Shown: positions 33,550 through 45,512 of the stretch, in pieces
Position numbering within the stretch: position 1 is the stretch's first letter
Layout: every line of letters starts with the position of its first letter
Assembly (NCBI GenBank): GCA_030704615.1
Contig: CM060732.1
Coordinates: 17,112,001-17,176,000 of the forward strand
Source of the DNA: Takakia lepidozioides
Taxonomy: Eukaryota; Streptophyta; Takakiopsida; Takakiales; Takakiaceae
Reading direction: 5' to 3'
Length of the DNA stretch: 64,000 bases
Notes under the pieces: generated by a model
Told to the model about the DNA's origin: nothing
Seen by the model: the letters and a program-made list of their open reading frames with translations, nothing else
Database searches by the model: none
Program-made: the position numbers and the translations under genes

Positions 33550-36136
33550 ACAGACCGAATGCGGTGCCACATTAGTGGCCGTTCGATCGGGATACCTCCC
33601 TACCGCATCCCGAGAGACGATAAAGATGCAAGGGTGGATGACAGTTAGTGCTAAATGCGATGCCGCATTTCCGTTGAACCTGTCATAAAGAAAATGAACA
33701 ATGGCAGTCCGAACAGAAATGCGGCGCCGCATTCCAGTTCAACTACCAGGTACGCAAACTGAAGTGGTCTTCTGGGACGGGAATGCGACACATCATTTCC
33801 ATCCCACCAGATATAAAGGGATGGTCCACTATCAGTCCGGACGGAAATACGGTGGCGCATTTCCGTCCAGACTGTAAGGAAAGCAATGTCTTGACGGAAA
33901 TGCGGCACCGTATTTCCATCCGACCACCTGTTCAGGAATACAGTTGGAGCCCGGACGAAAATGCGGTACCGCATTTCCGTCCCACCAGGTATTAAGGGAT
34001 GCTTAGGTGTCAGTCCGGACGGAAATGCAGAACCGTATTTCCGTCCAGACTGTTAGAATGGCATGGTGGAATGGAAGCCTAGACGGAAATGCGGCACCGG
34101 ATTATCGTCCCACTATGTATCAAGGATGATTAGGTGTCAGTTAGGACGGAAATGCGGCATCGCATTTCCGACCCACCAGGTATAAAGTGATGGGTAGGTG
34201 TCAGTCTGGATAGAAATGCGGCACCGCATTTTCGTCGCCAGGTTCATCCCCCCGCCTCCTTTCCCCAAATGATGATGATCATGCAAGGGGGGATGGCAAT
34301 CGGGATAGAAATGCGGTGCCGCATTTCCGTCTCGATTGCCATCCACCCGTGCTCTTTGCAAGTCGTCTGACAGTTTGTTTTTATTTTATTTTTATTTTTT
34401 TAGGCATCCCTTCTCGATGGGAATTCGGCGCCGCATTTCCACCCAGAGGGGTGGGGATCCCTAATTTTTTGTTTCTTTTGTTTTTCTCTAGTCATCCCCG
34501 CTAGATGGAAATGCGGCGCCGCATTTCCAATAACAGAGGGTACAAGGGGGGGGGGGGGGGAAAGCAACCCTAATTTTTTTTTTTTTTTTCTTGTCATCGC
34601 CACTGGATTGAAATGCGGGGCCGCATTTCCATTCAGAGGGGTGGGGGAAAAGAAAAATGTTGCTTTTTCTTATATATAGATTTTTTTTCCCCCTCTAGTC
34701 AACCGCGCTTGATGGTAATGCGGTGCCGCATTTCCAACAATAGGGGGTAGAGGGGGGAAAAAAATAACCCTAATCTTTTTTCTTCTCTTGTCATCGCCGT
34801 TGGATTGAAATGCGGTGCCCACATTTCCGTCCATAGGGGGTGAGATTGTTTTTTCTTTTTCTTTTTTTTAATTTTAATTTTTTGGTTTTCCTCTAGTCAT
34901 CCATGCTGGATGGAATGCGGAGCCGCATTTCAACAATAGGGGGTAAAGGGGGGGAAACAATAACCCAAATTTGTATTTCCTCTTGTCATCGTAGCTGGAT
35001 TGAAATGCGGCGCCGGATTTCCGTCCATAGGGGTTGAAAAAAGTTTTTTTTTTTTTTTTTTTTTTTTTTTTGGCCCCTTCTAGTCATCCCTGTTGGATTG
35101 AAATGTGGTGCCGCATTTCCAACAACAGGGGGTAGAGGGGGGGGGGAAAAGTTAACCCTAATATTTTTCTTTTCTCTTCTCATGTTCGCTGAATTGAAAT
35201 GCGGCGCCGCATTTCGACCAGAAGGGGGTGGACCAGAAAAATCCAAAAATTTTATTTTTTCGTGTTTTTTCTAGCTCTAGCCGCTGGATGAAAATGCGGC
35301 GCCACATTTCCAACCACATTTCCGTTCCACCATTTCATGAGTTACACCCAGAACGGAAATGCGGCACCGCATTTCCATTCCACCCTTTCGTGATTTAGAC
35401 TTAGAACGTAAATGCAGTACTGCATTTCCGTCCCGACTCATTGAAAAGAAAAGCCCGGACGGAAATGCGGCACCACATTTCCGTTCCACCATTGCATGAG
35501 TTACACCCAGAACGAAAATGCGGTGCCGCATTTCTGTCGAGCGGCATTGAAAGGAAGACCTCGGACGGAAATGCGGCACCGCATTTCCATTCCACCTTTT
35601 CGTGATTTAGACTCAGAACGGAAATGTTATGCCGCATTCCGTCTCGACTCATTGAAAAGAAGAGCCTGGACGGAAATGGGGCATTGCATTTCCGTTCCAC
35701 CATTTCATGAGTTACACCCAGAACGGAAATGCGGTGCCGCATTTCCGTTCCACCTTTTCGTAAGTGAAGACCCCGGACGGAAATGCGGCACCGCATTTCC
35801 GTTCCACCCTTTCGTGATTTAGACTCACAATGGAAATGCAGTGCACATTTCCGTCAAGACACTTTGAAAGGAAGACCCTGGACGGAAATGCGGCACCGCA
35901 TTTCCGTTCCACCATTCAAGACTATCTGGAAGGACCAAAATGCGGACGCATCTCCGTGAGGAGTCTTTGCAAGGAAGAGTCCAGACGGTGGGCATAGCCG
36001 TTCTGGGCATAGCCGGCGTGGGCCAAAGAGGGGCCGTCCAGACTAATGGCATATGTCAGTGTGAACGTTCAACGGGATGTGCACATGGATGTTTTGTCTC
36101 CGTCTAGACGGAAATGCGGCACCGCATTTCCGTCCC
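33550..36136. repeat. Array of ~35 copies of the palindrome AAATGCGGCACCGCATTT
   Basis: About 35 near-perfect inverted repeats, core AAATGCGG-(c/t)(a/g)-CCGCATTT and often extended outward by GGACGG...CCGTCC to roughly 30 bp. I see three blocks. Block I, 33.65-34.3 kb, has copies mostly 61-64 bp apart. Block II, 34.4-35.3 kb, has copies ~85-106 bp apart, separated by poly-purine/poly-pyrimidine runs (G and T homopolymers). Block III, 35.357-35.938 kb, has twelve copies 52-54 bp apart. A stray copy lies at 36111. The centre dinucleotide varies while the arms are conserved and mutations are sometimes matched on the other arm. Open frames here (RHRISVR-like peptides) are artefacts. No transposon ends were identified around it. 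Confidence 0.92.
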
Positions 36137-36300
36137 ACCCTGGATCATGCGACCGGAATCGAGGCGTGAGAGGGATATTTGAGCAGCCTCTCCCTTTCAT
36201 ATAGGACTCTGTCCTCGGCATGGCCTCCACTTTATGAGCACAACTTGGTTGTCTAACTGTTTTAACTAACATTCCTGGCATATGTCAGTGTGAACGTTCA
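36047..36300 (+). repeat. 25-bp direct repeat, 229 bp apart
   Basis: A 25-bp sequence beginning TGGCATATGTCAGTGTGAAC is repeated exactly at 36047-36071 and 36276-36300. The segment between contains the last palindrome copy (36.11 kb). It could be a duplicated unit or the footprint of an insertion. Confidence 0.85.
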
Positions 36301-36880
36301 TGTCTACCACGAGAATATGGCAGTATCCACCATTACGAAAATCTGTCAGGAGATGTTATTGGTGCGTCGAATTCCCCATCACTGCCAGCCACCCCTAATA
36401 TGGAATCGGAGCTCCCACCTTCATGCATGTATCTTCAAACTTTCTGTCGGCACTTCAAAGTGGGACTTCCAATCTTCAATGGCCTCCGCGATTCCAAGTA
36501 CGCGGTGCCACTGACCCTTCGTGTCTCACTGTACAGAATCTCGCATCTGGCAACTTCGGAAGGTGTTCGATGGCTCCCAATTCCCACGCTATTGTGTGTT
36601 GCCCTCCTCAAACGGTGAGAGCAAGGATCCCTTCCGAGGGAGGACTTTGCCGAGTGACGGAGACTTACCTTTGTTCCAAATTTAAGCTCAAACCAGGCAC
36701 AATGTATTTGGAAGAAGAAAGGAAGAATGTCCCTGGACAGGTTGTCACCCATTGTAACACTTGCTTCTATGAACTTCTATGTACCCTCTGCTACTTTGGC
36801 TTTGCCTCTTGCAGCCACTTTGATCCACCCTGCCATACTTGGCCCACCCTCAAGATAGGAAACAACTACTCACAGTGGCT
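36301..36880 (+). other. Unassigned stretch with a 155-aa open frame
   Basis: 36423-36890 is open on the plus strand and contains a Cys-rich C-terminus (THCNTCFYELLCTLCYFGFA). I recognise no family. It may be part of the element carrying the array. Coding status is not established. Confidence 0.3.
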
Positions 36881-37270
36881 CTGGCGCTGAAACCACTAGT
36901 GACATAGGGTACTAGTGCCTCTGGAACCACGTTGAAGATATAATTTGCAATCAACTAGTGAGTTGCTTCTCAACCTACGGAAATAAAAGTAGAACTATCT
37001 AGAAGGTAGAACTATCTAGAAAGTCAACTAGTGAACTAGTGAAGATGGCTGTACCACTTGGCTATACCTACCTAGAGAAATATCTAGAAAGTAGAACTAC
37101 CTAAAGCATCAACCAGTGAAGTAGTGAAAATGGCTATAGCATATGGCTATACCTACCTGCAGATGGGGCCACACCCTACATTCGTGGGCCCACCGACTAC
37201 ACCATGGATTTGTGGGTAAGATGGCTATACCATATGGCTATACCTAGTTGCAGATGGGGCCCACTGACTA
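36881..37270 (+). repeat. Imperfect tandem repeat block
   Basis: Units built on GTAGAACTATCTAGAA (36969-37010, 37088) and on ATGGCTATACC-ATGGCTATACCTAC-GCAGATGGGGCC (37045, 37130 and 37221 copies). The repeat length is about 90-100 bp. No gene is seen. Confidence 0.7.
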
Positions 37271-37773
37271 CACCCGTGGGTGACACGGAGAGCCAGGGCA
37301 AAACTCCGAGTTTGGCCATGTGTTCCTTCTTTCTAGCTTTGCTCGACACCTCACAAGCTAAATTACTCCTACCCACACCCCATTCTAGGTTGTAGAATAC
37401 ATGTACGGATGAAAAATTCATCATCTAGACCCGGGGTAAACCGTGTCAAAAATATTTTTTTGGAATCTAAATCTGGGCATCCTCATATCTGAGGTAGAGA
37501 CCCTTTCCAAAGAATCATTGAGGAATATTCTCACGGGATATAAAATCTTTTCTAGGCTGTCTAAGCCCAGGCCACTGTTGCCATTGCATGGCCTTTCCTG
37601 AATTCCAGACATGATACAAAATCTTCTAAGAATGTAAACCCCGGACGTGGGAATCTTTCCTGAGGTCCGTGTGAGTGCTTGGCCTAGCTGGCTCGTCGAG
37701 AAGGTCATAATTAGGGCTGCCAATCTGACAAGGTTAGCAAAGATGAGCAACACAGATAGTCTGAGCTCCCTAA

Positions 37774-38237
37774 GAGCATCTCCTGCAACACGGTAAGGAA
37801 CCGGGCCGGTGCCAATCTAGTCCCCCCTCAAAGGGTGGGGTCCAAACTAGACCCCAACGGTGCAATAACGCCAAATAGTTTGTGGCGGGCCGCTCAAATT
37901 TGCATTTGCTCCACCACATTTGGCCTAAATAGTGGGCTCCAATTCTGGCCCGTCAATCTGTTTGGATCCCTTCTATGACGACACATATCTGCAACCCACA
38001 TTAATGCGCACACGTTGCCATGGCAGTCTCTCCATCCCAAGCTCTCCCAAATTAGTACCTCCTGCCAGCCCGGCGGGCGGGCCCCAAACTTGCGAGCAAG
38101 GCCAAGATACTGAGGCATTGGGCTTGCACGGCAAGGGTTCTTTTCTACTCTTCCGATATTTTGGAAATTGGCCCCGCCAAGCTGGCCGCCACAATGCATT
38201 TGGTGGGGCATTTTGGCTTGCACCGCAGAAGATGCTC
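37774..38237. mobile_element. PIF/Harbinger-like MITE (464 bp) upstream of the ATPase gene
   Basis: The ends are inverted repeats GAGCATCTCCTGC / GAGCATCTTCTGC. Both flanks are TAA (37771-37773, 38238-38240), a 3-bp TWA-type target duplication typical of PIF/Harbinger elements. There is no coding capacity. It lies 555 bp before the start codon of the AFG1-like gene and could contribute promoter sequence. Confidence 0.7.
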
Positions 38238-38627
38238 TAATGGATAGAAAATATGACTCGGCTACTGCAAAACACAAATCCCAAGCCACATATCAAAGAA
38301 TTTCTATATCAAGAGAAATGACATCAGGCTCTCAGGTGAAAAGGAATTGCAGATGTTCCTCGAAGATTGAATGCTACCTATCCTTTCCAGATTATTGAGT
38401 TCTGGGGAGGGATCACTGACTACCTATCTGCTAAGAGAAAACCACACGGAGACGATGCCACGATAGCATGTAGAGAACGGGAGACAACCAAGTTGTAGCC
38501 CAGGTAATGGGCACATACCACGTGGGTGCAATCCACCGATTGGTGTCACAACGGTGTCCACCTTCCTAGCGGAAGGCAGTAACCCTTGGGGGGTGAAGAG
38601 ACACCCGCTTCCTTGGGGAGGCGTCAA

Positions 38628-38646
38628 ATATTATTATTATTATTAG
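38628..38646 (+). repeat. (ATT)n microsatellite
   Basis: A short ATTATTATTATTATTA run in the presumed 5' region of the AFG1-like gene. Confidence 0.9.
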
Positions 38647-38792
38647 AGAACGGGTTTCCAGTTAGGCTAACGGCAGAGTGGAGAAGCTCACTCCACATGT
38701 GGATCCTTTTAAATTGCAAGAGCTGCAAATTCTTTGCAGTTCTGGAATTATCGCTTCTTGTATCTGGCATAGTCTCTTGGCACACCACAATC

Positions 38793-41700
38793 ATGCGCAC
38801 GCAATGGATTCGTCTCCATTCATCTCTTTTGCACTCACTTGCCTCTGCGGATTGCCAATCACTGTTGCCATTAGTTCAGACTCAAACCCGTGTAAAATTT
38901 GTCCATCATTCAGCCAATTTTCACCGGAATACTCTATCACGGGTGCAATTCCGAGCCATGTTATCCTCGTTCACAATGCCTTCGGGGGCTATCCCATTCA
39001 CATATCATTCATCAGGTGAGTGTGTTCTCCAGAGTTGTTCGTGATGGAGATGGTTGCATAAACGGGTGAGGTTAGAAAGTGAATTCAGGAATCATGATAA
39101 CGCAATCAATGCTGTAAGCTTCATAAAATTTCTGGCCAGATCATGTCATCCGTAGGAATCTCGTATTTATTCAATGCTGCATTTTTATTGTAAGGTTTCT
39201 TCGAAAAATACTTTGGTTATGGGCGGTTGAGTTCAGAAAAAGGTGGTCCATTGGAGGTGTACGAGAGCATGGTGGCTCGGGGCATCTTGCAGCACGATGC
39301 AAGGCAACACAAAGTGGCAGTGGCTTTGGAAGAGCTTCTGGGGAAGATGAGGGACCATCAGCGCCTGATGGAAGTCTATCATGTACTTCCTTGACCTTCT
39401 GGAATATGATCAATCCCATAAATTCAATGTTGTGAAGATTAGAGAGGTATGGAGTTCCTTTCTAAGAATGATTGGTGGTTCTATTATTCTGAAAGAAAAA
39501 TTCCGTTTTCTCCATCTAATGTTTTGGGAACAATTTTCCAGGAGGAGCTTAGGAAGTGGTTGACAAAGAGGAACGAGGAAAAAAGGAAACTGCTTCAAGA
39601 AGAAGCCAACTTTGCAGCTCAACGGAAACTGCAAAGGCTAGCTGATGAACGAAAGAAAGGCCTGCTCACACTGTGGCTGTCCAGGTAATCCCCTCCCCTT
39701 TCTTTTCCCTTGTCACTCTTGGTCCCTTCTGAACATTTCCTGACAGTGAAAGAGGGGGGGGGCACTCTTAACTGACACTCCCTCAGCCCCATTGAGGGAT
39801 ATCAACCCACCAGGCTTCAAAATTGTCATAGCGCTTGCACCCAGTTGACAACAATCCAGCTACAGGGAATTTAGTGTTGATTTAGGGATTTAGGGTCTGA
39901 CATCCTACTAGGGTGTATGTATCAGCATTGCAACTTCAGCCCAGCAGCTGACAGCAGATGTCAAGTGTGGCTGTGGACTGCCATCCACTTGGTTGTAGGA
40001 GAAAGGCAGACATGATGTACTCATTGTGGCCCTGTGAACATTGCCCTGAAGGGCGTTACCATGGGATACTATTGCTTCCAGGACCTTGGTGACTGAGGCT
40101 AAACCCTGAATTTCCATAGGAATTTCACATGGCCACTGATAGCCTGGTTACAGGGATTTCAGTGTTCACCTGTGCTCTGGCTTTGCATCATCCCAGGCAG
40201 AATGACATCAATTCCAGCACTCTGATCTCATCCTTTAGGCCTAAGAAATTGTGATGAATGTAACTGCGTTTGCACTGCTGGTCCCACTGATGAAGAAAAG
40301 GGACAAAAGGGCAGAGAAAGAGACACGTCTTTCCGGCCTTTACCCCGACAGGAAGAGCATTCTGCTGGGATCGAGGTGATGCAGGTTACCGTATCTGAGG
40401 TTGACATGGTTGTGGTCTTCAATGTCATACGCCCCAGTGAGTGGATGGCAGTTTCTCTTACTGGGATGAGAGGCTCAGGGGGTGCTACAAACTACCTTGG
40501 CACTTGTGTTAAGGCCCTGTTGGGAGTTGGGATTTCATGGTGACACTCTAATATCTTCCCCTTGCCGATGTTCAATGAGAAGAGAGGGGGAGAGAAACGG
40601 CCTGTTTTGGTACGACAGAGACAGTTTTGCAAGAATTTACTGATACAAATACACATACCCTTGTTGGAGGAGGCGGAGGGCAGGAAGATATGTGGGCCAC
40701 ACCTTCAATGGAACTCAGGGAACATGGGGGGGGGGTGCTGTGGTTGTGTGTGCCTAGTCTAGGAGGGCAAAGAAAACTCCAGTGGAACCAGGTGCAGGCT
40801 TTATGGTGGCACACATCAAAAGGGAGAAAAAGTTAGACTTGTCAATAGGATCACGGCCTTTGGCACCGCAGGCCCCCCAAGGACTTTATTTACATGGCAA
40901 TGTGGGCTGTGGTAATCCTTCTTCCTGTGTCTTCCTTCTTAATTGTCAAGAAGTAGACTACCTTATAGTTGAGTAGCCATATGTGCAGGCTATGTTCAAT
41001 TGACGGGGCCTATACCTGCAGAGTGTGTAATTGTGATTTGTTGTACAAGAGCTAACATTCCTTGAGTGATGTATTCTCAGGAAAGACACTACTTATGGAT
41101 TTGTTCTTCAACGCAGCTGGTGGTGTTGTACGTTACCGACGTAGATTGCACTTTCATGCGGTATCTCACCATCATCTCCATCTTTAAGGGTTGATTGGGT
41201 TGAGTTGATTGTTCAGCTTCTCCTGTGGTAATTTCAGCAATTGGCCTGGCTTCCCTGATGTTTGTCACTGGAGCATGTATTTATCTTCTTCTGTCTACTG
41301 ATCGCATCAGGCGATGCTGGAGGTCCACCACCGCATGCACAAGCTCTGGAGTCAACAGAGAGGCAAGAAAGCAGATCCAAGAGAACTGGAACTAAATCCA
41401 AATTCTGCCCATAGATCCTCAACTCTGACTTTAGATGACGCAGTCAGGGAGTGGTTAGACGCTGAGGAAAGGTATGAAAGTGAGCTGCAGACAGAGAGTG
41501 CAATTCTGGAAGCTGTGGCTGACGAACTTCTTGGGTCCTGGGAAGGAGAGAGTGATGGGGGTGCAAGCCTCCTTTGCTTTGATGAAGTTCAGGCATGTGC
41601 CCACTCTCTTGAACAGCCTCAAGTGTGGTTCAGGCTTCTAACAGTTTATGTATGACGGGGTAAAACATTAAATACAAGACACCATCAAGGATTTGCGAGT

Positions 41701-44700
41701 ATAACAACCATACGAATAGCTATTTCACTGCTGCACAAAACAAAAACAGCTGTTGCAAAATTAGGAAATCACAAAGACCCGTGGACTTGTTTACTGTATG
41801 GATGGCTTGGTCTCCTTCACTGCATCTCTGCTGGAATGCTTCGATGTATGCAGTTACAGCAATTTAGATTGGAGGTTCTGTATTGACACCGGGATCCATT
41901 AAAGCAATTGATAGCATGGGAGAAGTGAAGCTGTTGGTGTAAACATAGGTGGTGGATGTATTTACGGCAGTCGCTCTGGCGGGAATTCTGGGCAGACTTC
42001 TGAGAAGGGGAGTGGTCATAGTCGCCACTAGCAATCGAGCTCCCTGTGATCTCAACAAGGTGTGTGCTACCCTTCTCAACAAGCCATGTATGAGGGGAGG
42101 CTTACTATTGTGATGAAGTTGTGTTCAGGAGTTGAAGGCAGTTTATCTTGAGGGATTTGGTATGGTTGATATCGTAGAGTCAATTGCTGCTTCCAGGAAG
42201 GTATGCAAAAGGAGATATTTGCAGCATTTGTGGCCGAGCTGGAGCGCCAGTGTTGCTCGGTGCTGGTTGGCACAGACACAGACTATCGCCACATCATGGC
42301 TAAACCTCTGTTTGAGAAGGTTTGCCTGAAAGATCCCAATATACCAACGTTGTTCTGTAGGTCATTGTAATTAGCCCATGCTCTCTCAAGCTCTTTAATC
42401 TTCTACTTTCCAATGATAGTTACTGTAGTGTTCCTCTGAGGTTGGAAATCAAAACAAATAGCACCTGCAGCAGAAATCTGAAGGCTGAATTAATGTGTAT
42501 AAAGGTAAGTTTCCCTGGGAGAGTGAGCCTTAAGTGGTGACAGTGACTTTATGCTCCTGCCTTCCTCCTCCTCCTGGCAATTCTCCTGGTTTCTACTCCA
42601 TCCGACCTAGAGACTGCCTATTACACAGTAAGAGAAAGTTTGGCAAAATGCAGGACTACGAGCTTTGATTATTTGAGATTAGGAAGATCTTGTCGTATGT
42701 GGATGTGCTGAGCCCTTCTGCCTCTTTCTAGTTTTCTTTGCTCTTTGAGAAGAAAGGGACATGATTTAACATCTCTTTCTCTTTCCCTGCTCTCATCCTA
42801 CTGTGGTTGAAGATATCTAATGGTATTGCTGGTGGGGCACATACTCGGTGGGGATAATTTGATATATTGGATGACAGGGACAGCAAATGCAGTATTTCTG
42901 GCCTTTGGGTACTCAATCACAACTAGAGCTGGAGCGGCACTGGGATGAAATCACGACATCCCTCATTGACAAATCTGGTGCTTCTGTGGGCTCTGATACT
43001 ATCCCTGTCATGTTTGGAAGGTAATGCATATTTGTATGTTCTTTTTGTAGTTCTACGAAAGGTAGGGTAGGATCTGGAGCACATCAAAACTACGGATTAT
43101 CTGTAAACAGCTACTTCCAAGTGTTCAATGTCTTTTCGGAAGTCGTCAAGAGCTAGTAGGATTAATAAGATGCCAGACTACTTTGATCCAAAACTCGTTC
43201 TTGAAATGGTTGTCTGCAAGATGCTAGTACCCTTCCCGCCATGTTTGGAATGTGAGACTCTTCATTTCGCAACTTGATTTGATAGACTACTAGTCAGTCA
43301 ATTAAACTGGGCAAGAGCTGCTTGCTCGATATGCAGGGAATTAGAGGTACCAAAGAGCTGCAATGGAGTGGCACGGTTTACCTTTGAGCAAGTGTGTGAC
43401 CGTCTGGTCAGTTCTCTCTTGCCTTCATGTGTGAGGGAGAAGGGAAGCTACCTTACTTCCGGTTTGAATTCTGAATTCTTTGGTAGTTGGGTAAGCCTGG
43501 CATGTGGAATAGGGTCTGGCGTGGTTTGCTTGGCTAGCACACGACCACAAATATTATCCTCAGCTGAACAATGACTGTGGGCGTCAGAAGAGAGGAGCCA
43601 CCCTTCCTCCCTGTATGTGGCTCCTACTGCAAGTGCAAGGGGTTTCTAACCCAGTGCAGATTTGTTGGGGCAGGACCAGCACACAAGAGATTGTGCACTT
43701 AATGGAAGAACTATAGTGTGCAGGTTGGAGCAGCAGACTACATAGCACTGGCCCAATATTACCACACTGTTTTTGTCACCGACATACCGATCATGAGCAT
43801 GCGCATCCGTGACAAGGTAATTGCATGCAACCCTTCATAGAGAGAGATGTTTTCTCACTGTACCTCTAGCTGTGGCCAATATCGGAACCGAAGGGACGAG
43901 GGAGTGTAATAGTATGGAGGCATAATACATGTCCAAGTGTGCCCGTGCCACACTATGAAACATAATGTGCATTTCAAGCACTAGTGATTGAAGCCAAAAC
44001 TCTGCAAATCTAATGTTCACCATGAAACCAGGAAACATGGAGGCCAATCTCTATGCAATCATCGTCATGTTTTACAGTATTGATCCAATGTCAGCCCTGC
44101 TAGCAGGCTGAATCCCACACTCAAACCCACAACCAGGAGTGTTAGAATTTGGGGCAGACTATGGCCTCAGGGGTACATCATAACCTTCTCAACGAGCTAT
44201 AGTCACGGACTACATAGTTCTCCTCTCCCTTTCTCTCCTCCATTGTGGAATTAGTGTTTTTCTTTCCAGGCTAGGAGATTTATTACACTTGTGGACGAGC
44301 TTTATAATCACCGCTGTCACCTCATATGCACCGCGGCCAGCCCTCCTGATGAGCTTTTCTTGGGCACGGCGGATGGACCCCTCGTGGATCTTGAAAGGTA
44401 ATACACTTAAACTGGTACAGTTGCTTGTGATTGTTAGTCAGTTGTTAGCAGCTCAACTGCCGACTCCATAGTCAGTTCTGCTTCACTACTACTGCTGTGC
44501 TACTTGCTGTCTTGGGTCCTTTCGGGCTGGAACACAACAGCTATCCAATTTTCAGGCCCTTCTAGAAATAAGATCACGGCGCTCCTAGTGGCATGGATAA
44601 GGGTTTCTAACCGGTCTGAGATTAGTTTGGTCTTAAGGTAGATGGCAAAAATCTTTCACTGGATAAGTGAGGGCAATATGTGAAGTTTTCTGCCAAAGAC

Positions 44701-45512
44701 TATTTCAAATATGATGTGCAGTTAACTACATAGTGTGACTCTGTCATGTTTGGGCCTTACACTTCTCCGTACATTGACTTACAGTGGGTGATTAAACTGT
44801 GTATTTGTTTCTTTTCCTCGCACTTAATGTGGAAACTAAGAGACTTAACACTTTTGATTTGTGTGTAGCTTGCAATTTGAGACTGATGCGGAGGGCAGCC
44901 GACTCCGAAGAGATGTAACAGCCAAAGGCAGTGTGGCCCCAGTGGGTTCAACTGAGCACGACCGGGCCAGTATTCATTCACTTCTCTCTGGACGTGAGGA
45001 GTTGTTTGCTTTCCGGCGCGCAGTAAGATCCAGTTTCTCTTACAGGAGATTCTAGCATGCACATCTTTCTCATTTAAGCTTTTTGCTCTCTCTCACATTC
45101 TCTGCTGCCTGCTTGGCTGACATCCATGAGCTGCAGTAAGGATGTCTTCTTCTTTCAAGGACTCCTCATCTTTCATCTTTCCCCACCTTTCTCACTCTTC
45201 AACTCAACTCCCTTGCTTTTATCCGTAAAGTGGCGATGAGGCTATGATTAGCAGTGTCTTATGACTTGAGATTTCCGCATGCTGTTCCCAACAAGGGGTC
45301 TCTGCTTCTTAGAGCCTCTTTCATGGGGTTATTCCTTGAGTAACTCTAGGTTGTCATTGCGAACTTGCCTTCACGGTTCTCACTGATCGTTTTCCGCCCA
45401 TTTCCAACAGGTATCGAGACTGATAGAGATGCAAACACCTACCTACTTACAAACGCTCAACTGTCACCCTAGGTTCCAAGGACACATTTCCAGTAACCCC
45501 AAAGGGTGTTGA
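38793..45512 (+). CDS. Mitochondrial AFG1/ZapE-like AAA+ ATPase, 14 exons, 648 aa
   Basis: Exons: 38793-39015, 39237-39382, 39542-39684, 40763-40911, 41081-41160, 41311-41592, 41949-42059, 42197-42319, 42878-43020, 43337-43406, 43724-43816, 44270-44397, 44869-45022, 45411-45512. Total 1,947 nt; every junction keeps phase. Residues 1-75 look like a mitochondrial presequence (MRTQWIRLHSSLLHSLASAD, then Arg/His-rich, no Glu). GPLEVYESMVARGILQHDAR starts the family domain. Walker A GNVGCGKT is at 216-223, Walker B LLCFDEVQ at 334-341, sensor 1 IVATSNRAP near 365-373, GMQKEIF arginine-finger region near 380, VGAADYIALAQYYHTVF near 491, ARRFITLVDELYNH (sensor 2 Arg) near 522, and VSRLIEMQTP at the end. 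Length and order match the ~650-aa plant AFG1-like ATPases. Yeast Afg1/human LACE1 act in mitochondria in turnover of complex IV subunits; the plant role is inferred. One intron uses a GC donor. Confidence 0.95.

Noticed and set aside
35277-35915. ORFs of 67-131 aa across the palindrome array
   Set aside because: Their peptides are cyclic translations of the repeat unit (for example GNAAPHFRP / RHRISV) and occur on both strands.
33550-36136. Palindrome array as a CRISPR array
   Set aside because: The repeats are short symmetric palindromes, spacers are of unequal length and related to one another within blocks, no cas genes are present, and the context is plant nuclear DNA.
36435-36752. 105-aa minus-strand ORF opposite the 155-aa plus-strand ORF
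   Set aside because: The two overlap on opposite strands and neither shows a family motif, so neither is called as a gene.
33310-36925. CACTAG (33311) and GTACTAGTG (36924) as CACTA ends of an element holding the array
   Set aside because: The 3-bp flanks (AGT and CCT) do not match and the termini share little beyond CACTAG, so it is not supported.
38424-38620. tRNA-like or SINE-like block just before the ATPase gene
   Set aside because: A weak box-B-like GGGTGCAATCCACC was noted, but there is no convincing box A, stem or tail.
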